Below the pieces are notes generated by a model that saw only the letters and a list, made by a program, of their open reading frames with translations, searched no databases and had not been told where the DNA came from. The translations under genes and the position numbers were made by a program. A DNA stretch of 64,000 nt from Auriscalpium vulgare (lineage: Eukaryota; Basidiomycota; Agaricomycetes; Russulales; Auriscalpiaceae), in assembly GCA_019915015.1 (NCBI GenBank), contig JAHBBC010000002.1:2728001-2792000 (forward strand). The letters run 5' to 3'. Shown in pieces: positions 22,502 to 31,375 of this stretch. Numbering within the stretch: the stretch's first letter is position 1; each line of letters opens with the position of its first letter.

Positions 22502-23647
22502 GTCTCCGAGGCAGTGTAGATGGTGCTCGGGAGATATCCGGACACATCTGGGAGTTGGGGACGCTCAAGGCGCGTATGTTCTGGGCAAATTGCGTCGTGT
22601 TGTTCATCCTGCGGGCTGTGTAGTCGGTGAGCAAAGCTTGCGCTTGAGTGATGTTTAATCGAACCTTTCTGAATCGGCGTCGCCATCCGGCTTCGCTGCT
22701 GGGCTCGACATTCCCACTTCAAGAGTATGTCACGCAAAATGATTGAGAGGGCTTTGCTCGAGAGGATAAAGATGCAGACAGAATCGCATGAGAGGATTCG
22801 AGGAGACAAGTAAAGCCGCGTGGCACCAGTGCCACCGACAGACGACGATCTTATCTTATCTTCTCCGAACCCGACAAACAATTCAATGGCATTATATCAG
22901 CTTTAAATAATTTGGGCTTGGATTTCGCAAGGAAGCAAGAAAAAAAAGAGCACAGTACGCGCTCATACCACGGCATCCACCGGCAAGTCACGTCCATCCC
23001 GTCCACCCATCGTGACCTCTCTCAGCTACTAAAACGGTCATCGTCCATACGCACGCCTTCCTTCGGCTCCCATGCGCTGCGCCCCCGAAGGCGTGCAGAC
23101 TTCACGAGCGCAGAGAGCGCAGGGTGGAAGCTCGTCAGTCGTGTAGAGCTCTGAGTAGAACCACGCCACCGAGGCGCCTCGCCTGGGACCATCGGGCGCC
23201 GTGAAGCGTGTATACGAGCAGCAGCCCATTGAACGTATCCTTGATTCACGCGTGCCGGATCCACGTCGATGGCGGGTTCCGAGGCTTATTGTGTGGCCGC
23301 GCTCACACGTGGGTACGCAAGACGAGGCGGCGGCCCAGTCGATACAAGCGGCCGCAGCACGGCAAAGCGCACTGATCCCGAAGGTCCTCTAACACGCGGG
23401 CAGCTGCAGGGAGTGCGATGCGCGCGGAATAAGGATCGCGCCAGCGACGCTTGTGCGCACATATGGAGGTCGCGCAACATCGCCACCGCGACTGTCGGGC
23501 CAGCGGGCCACGCCCATCGGACACGCGCGCACATGCGGCTCACGGCGTGGAGCATGCATCTCAGCGAGATATCCATGGCAATGGGAGGTTGTGGACACGC
23601 GTATGGCCCTGAGGTACACTGGCAGGGCGGAGCCACCGAGCGGGCCG
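22502..23647. other. Upstream region of F1; no gene seen
   Basis: Contains a tandem GATA-type box at 22848-22863 (TTATCTTATC on plus, GATAAGATAA on minus) about 350 bp upstream of F1. A short hairpin GTGGCAC-CA-GTGCCAC lies near 22820. Remaining open frames have no recognisable content. Confidence 0.5.
22848..22863 (-). promoter_or_regulatory. Tandem GATAAG boxes upstream of F1
   Basis: Minus strand reads GATAAGATAAGATC, two overlapping GATA-factor cores. The same arrangement lies upstream of F2 (26009-26022). Confidence 0.45.
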
Positions 23648-24060
23648 TCAGGTAGCGGGCGTGTTGGGATTGTGCGAACCGAGGTCGAGGCAAGTGACAA
23701 ATGTGACTGTAAGGTTGAGGGTCTCGAGGAGCGGGGCAGGCGTGCATAGCTCGTCGTGGGTGTGAAGAATGAGATGCAGAACGCGTGCGTGCACGAGGTG
23801 ACGGGCCATGAATGCAGGCTCCCTTGGGCTGGGAAGGGGTTTCAAACCAGGAAGTGCCATGGAGCTTGACTGGGAGGGGTGCAACTTGAGCGGGGTAGAT
23901 TGAAGAAAAGGCGTCAGCCGAACATCGGCCATAAGCGAACGCCGAAGTCGGAAGGGTCTTCCAGAGCCGATTGCAAGAATGAGAGACTGTGAAGCAGTCC
24001 ATGATCGCAGACAGAGTCTGGTTGTACTGAGGATAGTCGATGGGGAAGAGAATGGAGGGA
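23648..24060 (-). pseudogene. Relic of an F-box-LRR gene
   Basis: The minus-strand frame at 23932-23648 contains FMARHLVHARVLHLILHTHD and APLLETLNLTV. These match the segment of gene F3 that reads FMAKNMWRTQSLRVITHGD and APLLHTLNLTV. No F-box remains and the frame is short, so this is a decayed member of the cluster. The extent above 23932 is uncertain. Confidence 0.65.
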
Positions 24061-24103
24061 TTATCGGTGGGATCGCGGGTGGGGGACGCTATGCGGCTCT
24101 ACC

Positions 24104-25822
24104 CTAGTTTTCGGAGTCCCACCCGGCGCCATCCCGAGTCACCTGCGTCCCCGAGAACGCCGGCAGCATGCTCGCCACCCACGCGCTGTCTGGCACGTAG
24201 CAATCCACCAAAACCAGTTCCTCGATCCGACATTTGGCCTGAGCGCGTGCAGCCAGACACCGCTGCAGCACGAAAGCCGGTGAGATCATCTTCGTACCCT
24301 CGGGTCCAAGGTCCGCTTCTTGAAGAACGAGCACAGCGAGCGCGGGGACGACGTGGGGAGGGCGAGGGTCATTGCTGTGGTTGGACTCGGAGAGGCCAGG
24401 AGCAGCTAGCCGGCGGAGCGCGGAACAGACTGGGCGGAAGTCGCAGCCGAAAACCGTGAGGCGCTGCAGCGCGGGAACATGTTGCAAGAATTTGGTCCAT
24501 ACATCCTGCGACATGGACTTGAAGAAGATGGCGAGCTCTTTCAGACGCGCTGACGAGGGGTCCTCCAGCACGACGGCAACGAGGCTGTCAGGAGGCCACG
24601 AGTCGTCCCCTTCCGCAACCTGAATTGACAGGATTGGCGTCCCGTCGTCTCGCCAGGTCTTGATCTTGAAGTCGGCCTCCTCAGTAAGCATGGCCTCCAG
24701 TTTCGCGATGGCATTGCCGCCGGACACCGAGCCTGCGTAGGAGTTGAGGGAGGAGAGTGCGACAGGGTAGAACGCCGAAAGTTGTTCCGGCAGTCGATCG
24801 TGTTCATTTGACCACAAAGTGCAGTCCACAGAGGTGTGCGGAGAGAGCTTGAGGTGGGCAAGAAACACCCGTCCTTCCAGGAAGGTCGTGTCAAGTACCA
24901 AAGAGCGCAACTTCGGCAAGGAAAAAGTGCGATGCGGGGCGGTAGTGGGCAGACTGATTTGCTGCGGGGTAAGCCGGAGCTCGATTTGAAGACGCTCCAG
25001 AGCGTGCATACGTGCCAGCACCTCCAAAATGTCGTCGACCAGCGACTCGGTGGCCTCCATAGGGATAAATTCCAGTGTCAAACTGACAAGATTCGTCAGG
25101 AGTGGCGATGACCACGGCTGATGTGCGGTGACGCTGGAAAAGAGGCGAAGATGGCGCAGCATCGGCGCATGCCCACCGAGGAAGTTGTCCGGGAACGGGT
25201 TCGTGTGGTCTGGAACATGCAGATCGAGTGTCTGGAGGAGCGGGGCGGGCATGGTAAGCCGGGTGAAGACGTGGTCGCTCTCGGGGATGCACAAACTTTG
25301 CGTGCGCGGCAGATTATCGACAACGAAGTTGACCTGCCATGGACTGAGGGGAGTTTCGATTGATTTGATCAACAGCGGGACGGTCCGTGCGCGATCTCCA
25401 AACGTGACTGCCCAGTCAAATCCGAACGCGAAGTCGATGTGCTCCCAGAGGCGCGAGTGACTGAGAGCCACCTGGCGCCAGCGCCGGCAAACATATGTGA
25501 CCGCGAGCCATCCGAAGGTGGCAGTGGACGGGTAGTCTGTCGCACAGAGTGTTTTGGGAGGATCAATGGCGCCTAGGCAGGTGAATATCGTGGAAAGAAT
25601 TTCGGGAGGGAGCGAGGCGACGGGGATGTGGGCATTATGTGTCTGGCGCAGCGCAAGCTGGGCAACGTCCGTGGCCTTGTCGTGGACATCACTTGTGCAC
25701 CCAGTCTCCTGCTCGGCACTCCTCATTGCAGCATCGTCTATTTGGCGGTGGTCCTGGAGCATAGTCGGCGATTCGAAGAGCGTACGCTGTGTGTCTGCGT
25801 CGGTGCTTGCTGGCACCGTCAT
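24104..25822 (-). CDS. F-box-LRR-type protein F2
   Basis: An uninterrupted frame of 572 aa from the ATG at 25822 (eight more codons are open upstream but begin with TTG). The F-box lies at about residues 69-112: VASLPPEILSTIFTCLGAID followed by WLAVTYVCRRWRQVALSHSRLW, the usual Agaricomycete arrangement. Leucine-rich segments follow (for example APLLQTLDLHV) to a C-terminus TQVTRDGAGW. Expected role: SCF ubiquitin-ligase substrate adaptor; the target is unknown. It is paralogous to F1 and F3, all on the minus strand. A tandem GATAAG box lies about 190 bp upstream. Confidence 0.85.
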   Translation of the reverse strand: MTVPASTDADTQRTLFESPTMLQDHRQIDDAAMRSAEQETGCTSDVHDKATDVAQLALRQTHNAHIPVASLPPEILSTIFTCLGAIDPPKTLCATDYPSTATFGWLAVTYVCRRWRQVALSHSRLWEHIDFAFGFDWAVTFGDRARTVPLLIKSIETPLSPWQVNFVVDNLPRTQSLCIPESDHVFTRLTMPAPLLQTLDLHVPDHTNPFPDNFLGGHAPMLRHLRLFSSVTAHQPWSSPLLTNLVSLTLEFIPMEATESLVDDILEVLARMHALERLQIELRLTPQQISLPTTAPHRTFSLPKLRSLVLDTTFLEGRVFLAHLKLSPHTSVDCTLWSNEHDRLPEQLSAFYPVALSSLNSYAGSVSGGNAIAKLEAMLTEEADFKIKTWRDDGTPILSIQVAEGDDSWPPDSLVAVVLEDPSSARLKELAIFFKSMSQDVWTKFLQHVPALQRLTVFGCDFRPVCSALRRLAAPGLSESNHSNDPRPPHVVPALAVLVLQEADLGPEGTKMISPAFVLQRCLAARAQAKCRIEELVLVDCYVPDSAWVASMLPAFSGTQVTRDGAGWDSEN

Positions 25823-26207
25823 GAACCTAGCGCGCCGATCCTGCAATCTGACATGACAGTTGTTAGCAAGCGTGCCACAATGAAGAGGTATCGGCCGACC
25901 TCTCGACGGGAGCTTCGGAAGCCATTCGAATGGGGCAGGAAGATGCTGCCAGCGCCGCGGCGGCAGGCAAAACTGCAGCAGTGGGCGGCCAAGCGCGCCG
26001 ACCGCATAATCTTATCTTATCGTTGACAAGACCCGGTCAGGCAACTATTCCGTCGACCGACCAAAGTACCACGCTCGGCGACATTGCCCATCGAGTCTAT
26101 CACAGACAAGAGTTGATACTCTTAGCTGGGTCTATCACAAGATTACTCTGAATCGCGTTAACTGGTTCATGTTCTACATAGATACTGAACGATGACTATA
26201 TTCTCCT
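25823..26207. other. F2-F3 intergenic region
   Basis: Holds the F2 promoter with its GATAAG boxes and the F3 3' region. No gene seen. Confidence 0.6.
26009..26022 (-). promoter_or_regulatory. Tandem GATAAG boxes upstream of F2
   Basis: Minus strand reads CGATAAGATAAGAT, about 190 bp upstream of the F2 start. It is the same motif pair as upstream of F1. Confidence 0.45.
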
Positions 26208-27992
26208 TCACAACTGACGCAAAGCAGGCAACTGACCATCTTTGTCCCACGTTACTCGAGTCCCCGGCAGCATCTCCCGCGCTCTCGCCACCCCGGCCGC
26301 ACCCACATTGCACTGCGAAACATCCAGCTCCTCCAGCTGAAACCCAGCTGTTGCGCGCGCCGCCAGGCTCCGCAGCAGCGCGTCCGCACTTAAGGGCACC
26401 ACCCTGTCGCCGTCAGCGTGGCCTGTCAGGCCGGTGAAGTCGAGGCGCACGTCCACAAGCACGAGGAGCGCGAGCGCGGGTAGCAAGCAATGCGTTTGTG
26501 TCCTTGAGGTGCTACCGTCGATCGGTCCGACGTCCTCGACGCACAATGCGTCGCAGAGCGAGACTGCGGCGTGCCGATTCGCCGTTAGGCGTCTCAGCCC
26601 AAGCGGAGGTCCGCCGCGCGCGTCGTGTGCACCACTGAGCTCCCGGACAGGCGCCGCCGACATCGCTGCCAGAACTGCCCAGAGGTAGCGTATCCAGCCA
26701 GCGACTCCGTAGTCGCAGTGAATTTCCAAGGTCGGCGCACGCTCTCCCCTCTTGCCACCGTCCTTCCACGCCACGATGGTCGCAGAGCTTGTGCCCACCT
26801 GTGTGATGTCGACGCTAGTAATGGCGTTTTGGGGTGCCAACGTGGAGTCCGCGTGACAGCGGACCAATGTGAGGAAAATTGGGCACAGGTCGTCCAGGGT
26901 TGTGGGCAGCGTGTAGAAGAGCACGTTCAGGTGGATGACGGCAAACGGCGGCAAGGACAAGCAGGAAAGGAACGCTGCGGCCTCTCTGGGATCTGCCATG
27001 AGCTCTAGTCTTGCAAGCTTTGCGAGGGCAACCAAGCGATGGCGTCCATGGGCTGCGCGTTGCGCCGCCGCTAATTCATCATCTTCCCTATAAAATTTGA
27101 TATGCAGCCACTGCAACGCGGGCATACGATCCAGTCCATCAAGCACGCTGTCGAGAGTAGAAATAGAGGCGAAGGAATCCACGTGCAAGCTGATGAGGCC
27201 CGTGAGGAGCGGGGACAACCATGGCGTGGGCCCATCGTGCGACACAAAGTGTAGATGCCGTAGCACCGGCGCACACCCTCCGAGAAAGTTGTCCGGAAGC
27301 GATGCAGAGGTGTGGACGGTCAGGTTGAGCGTGTGGAGGAGCGGGGCGCGGACAGAGAGGGTAGTGGAAAGAACTCTATCGCCATGAGTGATGACACGTA
27401 GACTTTGCGTGCGCCACATATTCTTCGCCATAAATGCGAGGACGGGGGGAGTGAGGTATCCGGAAAATTCGATAGATAATGGGGCGTTCCTGGCACGCTT
27501 GATAAGAGTTCTTGTTATGCGGTGGGAGAGAAATTCCAGGTCGATCTTGGCCCAGAGGCTCGAGTTGTCGAGAGCGACCTGCCGCCACCGCCGGTAGACA
27601 TGGGTCACAAGAAGCCATCCCAGCCCAGAGGACGTGTTCTCATACCTGCGGTTGTATAGCTTTGGGGGTGAGATATATGAGAGGTAGGTGAAGATGAGAG
27701 TGAGGATTTCGGGAGGGAGGCGAGCGACGGGCAGAAAGGTGTTGCGCCGCTGGCGTAGCGCGAGCAGGGCGGCGTTCGTGGCTTCATCGTGTGTATTGCA
27801 TATGCGCCGAATCTCCTCCTTGGCATGCTCAATATCCTCCTCTTCTGATTGGCGCTGTGCCCGACGAAGATCCCGCGCCTCGCAGAGCACGCGCTCCGCC
27901 ACCGTCACGCTGTCAAGGGTTGCGTAGGTGGCGGTGGGATAGCAGGGAGGGACTGGTGCGAATTCAAGAATCCTAGAATGCGCAGTCACCAT
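26208..27992 (-). CDS. F-box-LRR-type protein F3
   Basis: A single frame of 594 aa from the ATG at 27992. A charged, probably helical stretch (residues about 30-85) precedes the F-box at about 90-135: VARLPPEILTLIFTYLSYI, then WLLVTHVYRRWRQVALDNSSLW. Leucine-rich segments follow, and the C-terminus VTWDKDGQLP corresponds to those of F1 and F2. Likely an SCF substrate adaptor. No intron is needed. I see no tandem GATA box directly upstream, unlike F1 and F2. Confidence 0.85.
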   Translation of the reverse strand: MVTAHSRILEFAPVPPCYPTATYATLDSVTVAERVLCEARDLRRAQRQSEEEDIEHAKEEIRRICNTHDEATNAALLALRQRRNTFLPVARLPPEILTLIFTYLSYISPPKLYNRRYENTSSGLGWLLVTHVYRRWRQVALDNSSLWAKIDLEFLSHRITRTLIKRARNAPLSIEFSGYLTPPVLAFMAKNMWRTQSLRVITHGDRVLSTTLSVRAPLLHTLNLTVHTSASLPDNFLGGCAPVLRHLHFVSHDGPTPWLSPLLTGLISLHVDSFASISTLDSVLDGLDRMPALQWLHIKFYREDDELAAAQRAAHGRHRLVALAKLARLELMADPREAAAFLSCLSLPPFAVIHLNVLFYTLPTTLDDLCPIFLTLVRCHADSTLAPQNAITSVDITQVGTSSATIVAWKDGGKRGERAPTLEIHCDYGVAGWIRYLWAVLAAMSAAPVRELSGAHDARGGPPLGLRRLTANRHAAVSLCDALCVEDVGPIDGSTSRTQTHCLLPALALLVLVDVRLDFTGLTGHADGDRVVPLSADALLRSLAARATAGFQLEELDVSQCNVGAAGVARAREMLPGTRVTWDKDGQLPALRQL

Positions 27993-28299
27993 CCAAGCGG
28001 TGTTTCTTGTACCGTCGTGTCGGCTGTTCGGGAGTCAAAAGGGATTTACGTTGCAGTGAGCGATGTGCCCACCTGTGTGGCATTGCCCTCTGACAGAATG
28101 AGGAGAGTAAAGGCTGTGTTTTCCAGTAGGTGTCGCCGTAAACCACTGTGAGACTTGGCGTTCCAATCTCCTGAGAATTTGGTGGGGTTGTCACTGGTCT
28201 TCATGGTCAAGAGGGCAGAGAGATGTCGCACCGAAGTCAAGATTCCCACCCGCGTGGCAGTCGGCCCGAGACCTCCGCCCGTGATGCAACTCGACTCGA

Positions 28300-28495
28300 C
28301 TCTCGACTGTTTTTCTGTAGACTCAGACCAGGACCTCTAGGGCAACAATCTCTCCACTCTTCAGAATACTATATTCACTCTTCGAGGTGCCTGCAGACCC
28401 TCCGGAGACTCGCAACACCGCCGCCAGCATCTCGCTTTGCGCAATCTGCCAGGTGGCGGTCTCGCAGGAAAGCACCGGTGCTTGCGGTGAGCAGT
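28300..28495 (+). repeat. Dispersed repeat R2, copy 1
   Basis: Aligns in the same orientation with 62701-62895. Shared blocks include CAGGACCTCT, CAATCTCTC, ACTCTTCAGAA, GAGGTGCCTG, GACCCTCCGGAGA and GGTGGCGGTCTCGCAGGAA. Moderately diverged; family unknown. Confidence 0.8.
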
Positions 28496-28746
28496 AAGAG
28501 GCAGTAAGCACTGCCCCTAAGTAGCGTAGAAGGCCGGAGTCAAGTTCTTCCTCGCAGCAGTTCCCAACGAAGTCCTCTGCTATCCTATCCTATCCTATCC
28601 TCCATTCACACGACGTCTTCTCTGCCTGACTGTGCCTTGCATGGCCTACCCAACGGCAGAGCTCAAGATGCATACCACCCACAGCATCGCCCGCCCCTCG
28701 ACACAGTTGCCCAAGAGATGTGCAGACACGACCCCAGGCGCACTAA

Positions 28747-28943
28747 GAGGTGGTAGTTACGCTGTAGTCTGCCTTGTGGTGCGTCCAAATTGTCAAGTAT
28801 CCGCTGAATGTCGTTCCCGCTAGTCAGCGCACGCAGTCGCCCATCCCCCCAGCATCCCCCACATTGATAGCTCCCGAATACATAACCTGCAATAAACCTG
28901 TTACTGTGAACCGGCGCGCGATATGGTCGGCGAACGGTGCGTA
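28747..28943 (+). repeat. Dispersed repeat R1, copy 2
   Basis: See 19601-19813. This copy ends about 180 bp before the start of the kinase-like gene, so it may overlap its promoter. Confidence 0.8.
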
Positions 28944-29121
28944 CTAATGATAAGATGATCCTGAGCCTGCGAAGGTTTGAATCCGTCTACTCTGCCTCTG
29001 GGAGACTAACTAATGACGGCGCGGAAAAGGCGTGTTCCTGGCAATTTCCCACACTCCGACAACATTCCCTTACATCCTACACGTTGCCAACTCACCGCAC
29101 TCCCAACTCACTCTTCCTACG

Positions 29122-30524
29122 ATGGCCCCCTCACCCTCTCCAAACTCGAATCCCACCGAAGTAGAGCGTGAACGGGCACAGTCGACCTTGCTAAGACTAA
29201 GAAAAGCGGTGGCGGGCAGGGATTTTCTCAATCAGACGCTCGCAGACCCTGGGCATCGTCGACACAATGAACGATACTGGGCTCAGCATCAGGAAAAGGT
29301 AGAGGCAGCTGGCTACATGCTCCGGCCTCGCTATCATGCGGATAGAAAGTTCTCTGGACCTCGGTGGAAGCTGCCGCGCAGCTGGTTCGAGGACGGGCAG
29401 AAGAGCCTCGTGAGTGGCCACGAAGCACCATCCAATCGACGCAACTGACCCCTGCAGTCGCCGGTCGTCATTGACGCCACACGCATTTCAGATGGGAATC
29501 AGGTTTTTCTCAAACGGCTGGGTGACCACAACACGCCCGAGGAGATCGAGACGACGAAGTTGTTCTCCTCAGAGCAGTACAGGCTGAATCCCGAGAATCA
29601 CTGCATCCCCCTCCTCGAAACAAAGCGCCTTGAGGAACTATCAACTACTCTTCTTGTCCTGCCAAGGATGCGCCCGTACGACAATCCTCGGTTCAGGACG
29701 TTCGGAGAGGTCGTGGCGTTTGCCTCGCAAATAATTGAGGTGCGCAATCTCAACTGAAGGGTCCCAATGACGCTTATCTATTTCAGGGCATTGAATTTAT
29801 GCACGGGCTTCACATCGCTCATAGGTATCAGCTTGATGTTGTGCTGAATACACATGCTGACCGCGTGCAGGGACTGCACCGGTCAGAACATAGTTCTCGA
29901 TCCGAGCGGAATGTACCCAAACTCCTTCCACCCAGTCAAGATGAATCGCACCAAGAACTTCCACTGGTTTGCAAAGTCGTACACGCGCACGCAGCGCCCG
30001 CCACGCTACTGCTTCATCGACTTTGGCTTGTCCCGCTATTACGATCCTGCACTAGGGGCACCGCTGGACATTGTGCGCCGGGGAGGAGACAAGTCCGCAC
30101 CGGAATTTCGTGATTTTCCTAACTGTCCGCAGCACAATCCCTTCCCGACGGACATCTACTACATCGGAAACATGCTGCGTGAGGATTTCATACAGGTATG
30201 ACTCTTGTACACATACATAAGCGTTCTTACTCTTCCCCCCAGAAATACTATGGCTTCGAATGGCTCGAACCTCTTGTTGCGGACATGTGCCACGAGGATC
30301 CGACCATGCGACCCCCCATCGGCGTCGTCGCGTCCCGATTTGCGGAGGTGACCGGCGCGTTGACTGGGTGGAAGCTCCGCTCTCGCCTTGTCGGCAGGAA
30401 GGATTCTTTCATTTTGGGGCCGTTCAGGTGGATTCGCCACGTCTACCGCACGACCGGGTACATAATCAGTCGTACTCCGGCTGTGCCCATGCCTCGAGAT
30501 GAACCCGAATCGAAAGCGGGATAG
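29122..30524 (+). CDS. Protein-kinase-like protein (basidiomycete type)
   Basis: Five exons (29122-29409, 29458-29739, 29787-29824, 29871-30195, 30243-30524) joined by introns of 46-48 nt give 404 aa. All junctions keep frame and follow GT-AG. Kinase landmarks in order: a beta-3 Lys in VFLKRL, the catalytic loop HRDCTGQN (made only after splicing at 29825-29870), the metal-binding IDFGLSRYY, an APE-like SAPEF and FPTDIYYIGNML. The Lys, both Asp residues and the loop Asn are all present, so activity is possible. The loop is atypical because CTG replaces LKP. The protein resembles the expanded kinase-like families of Agaricomycetes; substrate and role are unknown. The chosen ATG follows a CT-rich leader. 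Confidence 0.85.
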
Positions 30525-30949
30525 CCTTCGGCGCGTTTGCTTTGCATTTAATCTATACCCACTACTTACTGTCCTTACGGTCAGGCTGCCCAGGTTATCA
30601 TATCTCTCATTGAATATGTTTCACCAGGAAATCATCCTTTTTGTCGACCAACGCACGTACGTGTGAATGGCGACAGTTGGAACATCGCCGCGCCGCGTGT
30701 TTGGCGCGTCTCCGCTTGTCATGAGCCCGTTACCACTTGGCGCCATCTTGGTTAATGCGGAGCCCCCTTTCCGCCTCCAAGTAATCACCGCGCTTCTCTG
30801 GTTTCTCGCACTCGATCTCTCTAACTTGGCCAAAAGCGCCTCGAGGTGAACACGCTGACTGGATCTAGGGGGACACTGCCGTGAACACATCCGTCTACTT
30901 TCCGCCGCCCATACAGCTTTTGCGGTGCACAGGTTCCCAGGACGGTGGG
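30525..30949. other. Host DNA between the kinase-like gene and transposon D
   Basis: About 425 bp with 3' UTR of the kinase-like gene and no further gene. It ends at the TSD CAAATTCT (30950-30957) of element D. Confidence 0.6.
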
Positions 30950-30964
30950 CAAATTCTCAAGATG

Positions 30965-31023
30965 TTCAGTTGCCCGGATCAATCTGTTGCGGCTTATAGC
31001 CGCAACAGATCAATCTGCGGCGG
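30965..31023 (+). repeat. Left TIR of element D with hairpin
   Basis: Starts TTCAGTTG. It contains the perfect 13-bp stem ATCTGTTGCGGCT, loop TAT, and complement AGCCGCAACAGAT. Confidence 0.8.
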
Positions 31024-31096
31024 GGGGCCATCGTGTAGTAAATTCATGATGTCGTATATAAGTATACAAAGAATGCCACGTCGTTAGCTGCCCGCA

Positions 31097-31294
31097 TGTT
31101 GTAGTTAGTGGGAGAAGCCACTCGGCGACTCCCGAACATACTAGATTAGATTACTAAGTACAGTAGATAAGCGAATTCCTAGTCATAGGAATATTCCAGT
31201 AGTCTTGTACTTAGGTATAAAGGCTCGCGTTCAGGAGCCGGAATAAATCAATCTTATTCTCTATTTTACTCGCTCTCTACTTGTTTATTCTACA
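31097..31294 (+). repeat. 5' LTR of the copia element
   Basis: 198 bp with TG...CA ends. A TATA-like TATAAA at about 31216-31221 and AATAAA at 31242-31247 fit promoter and polyadenylation sites of a short LTR. Confidence 0.97.
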
Positions 31295-31306
31295 GGTTAT
31301 GGGCCC
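31295..31306 (+). promoter_or_regulatory. Primer-binding site, initiator-tRNA anticodon type
   Basis: GGTTATGGGCCC directly follows the LTR. It can pair with the anticodon stem-loop of initiator tRNA-Met (one mismatch to a GGTTATGAGCCC-type complement) rather than with a tRNA 3' end. This matches half-tRNA priming known for Drosophila copia. Confidence 0.6.
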
Positions 31307-31375
31307 TGCCCTTAACTGATCACATACAGTCACTATCTACCAGCCCTATCTATCACCCCCGAAATCTTCCCACCC

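Larger units (their letters stand above)
27993..29121. other. Intergenic region with two dispersed repeats
   Basis: Between divergently transcribed F3 and the kinase-like gene. Contains repeat R2 (28300-28495), a (TATCC)n run near 28577-28600, repeat R1 copy 2 (28747-28943) and a GATAAGAT box (28949-28960) about 165 bp before the kinase ATG. No protein gene recognised. Confidence 0.55.
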
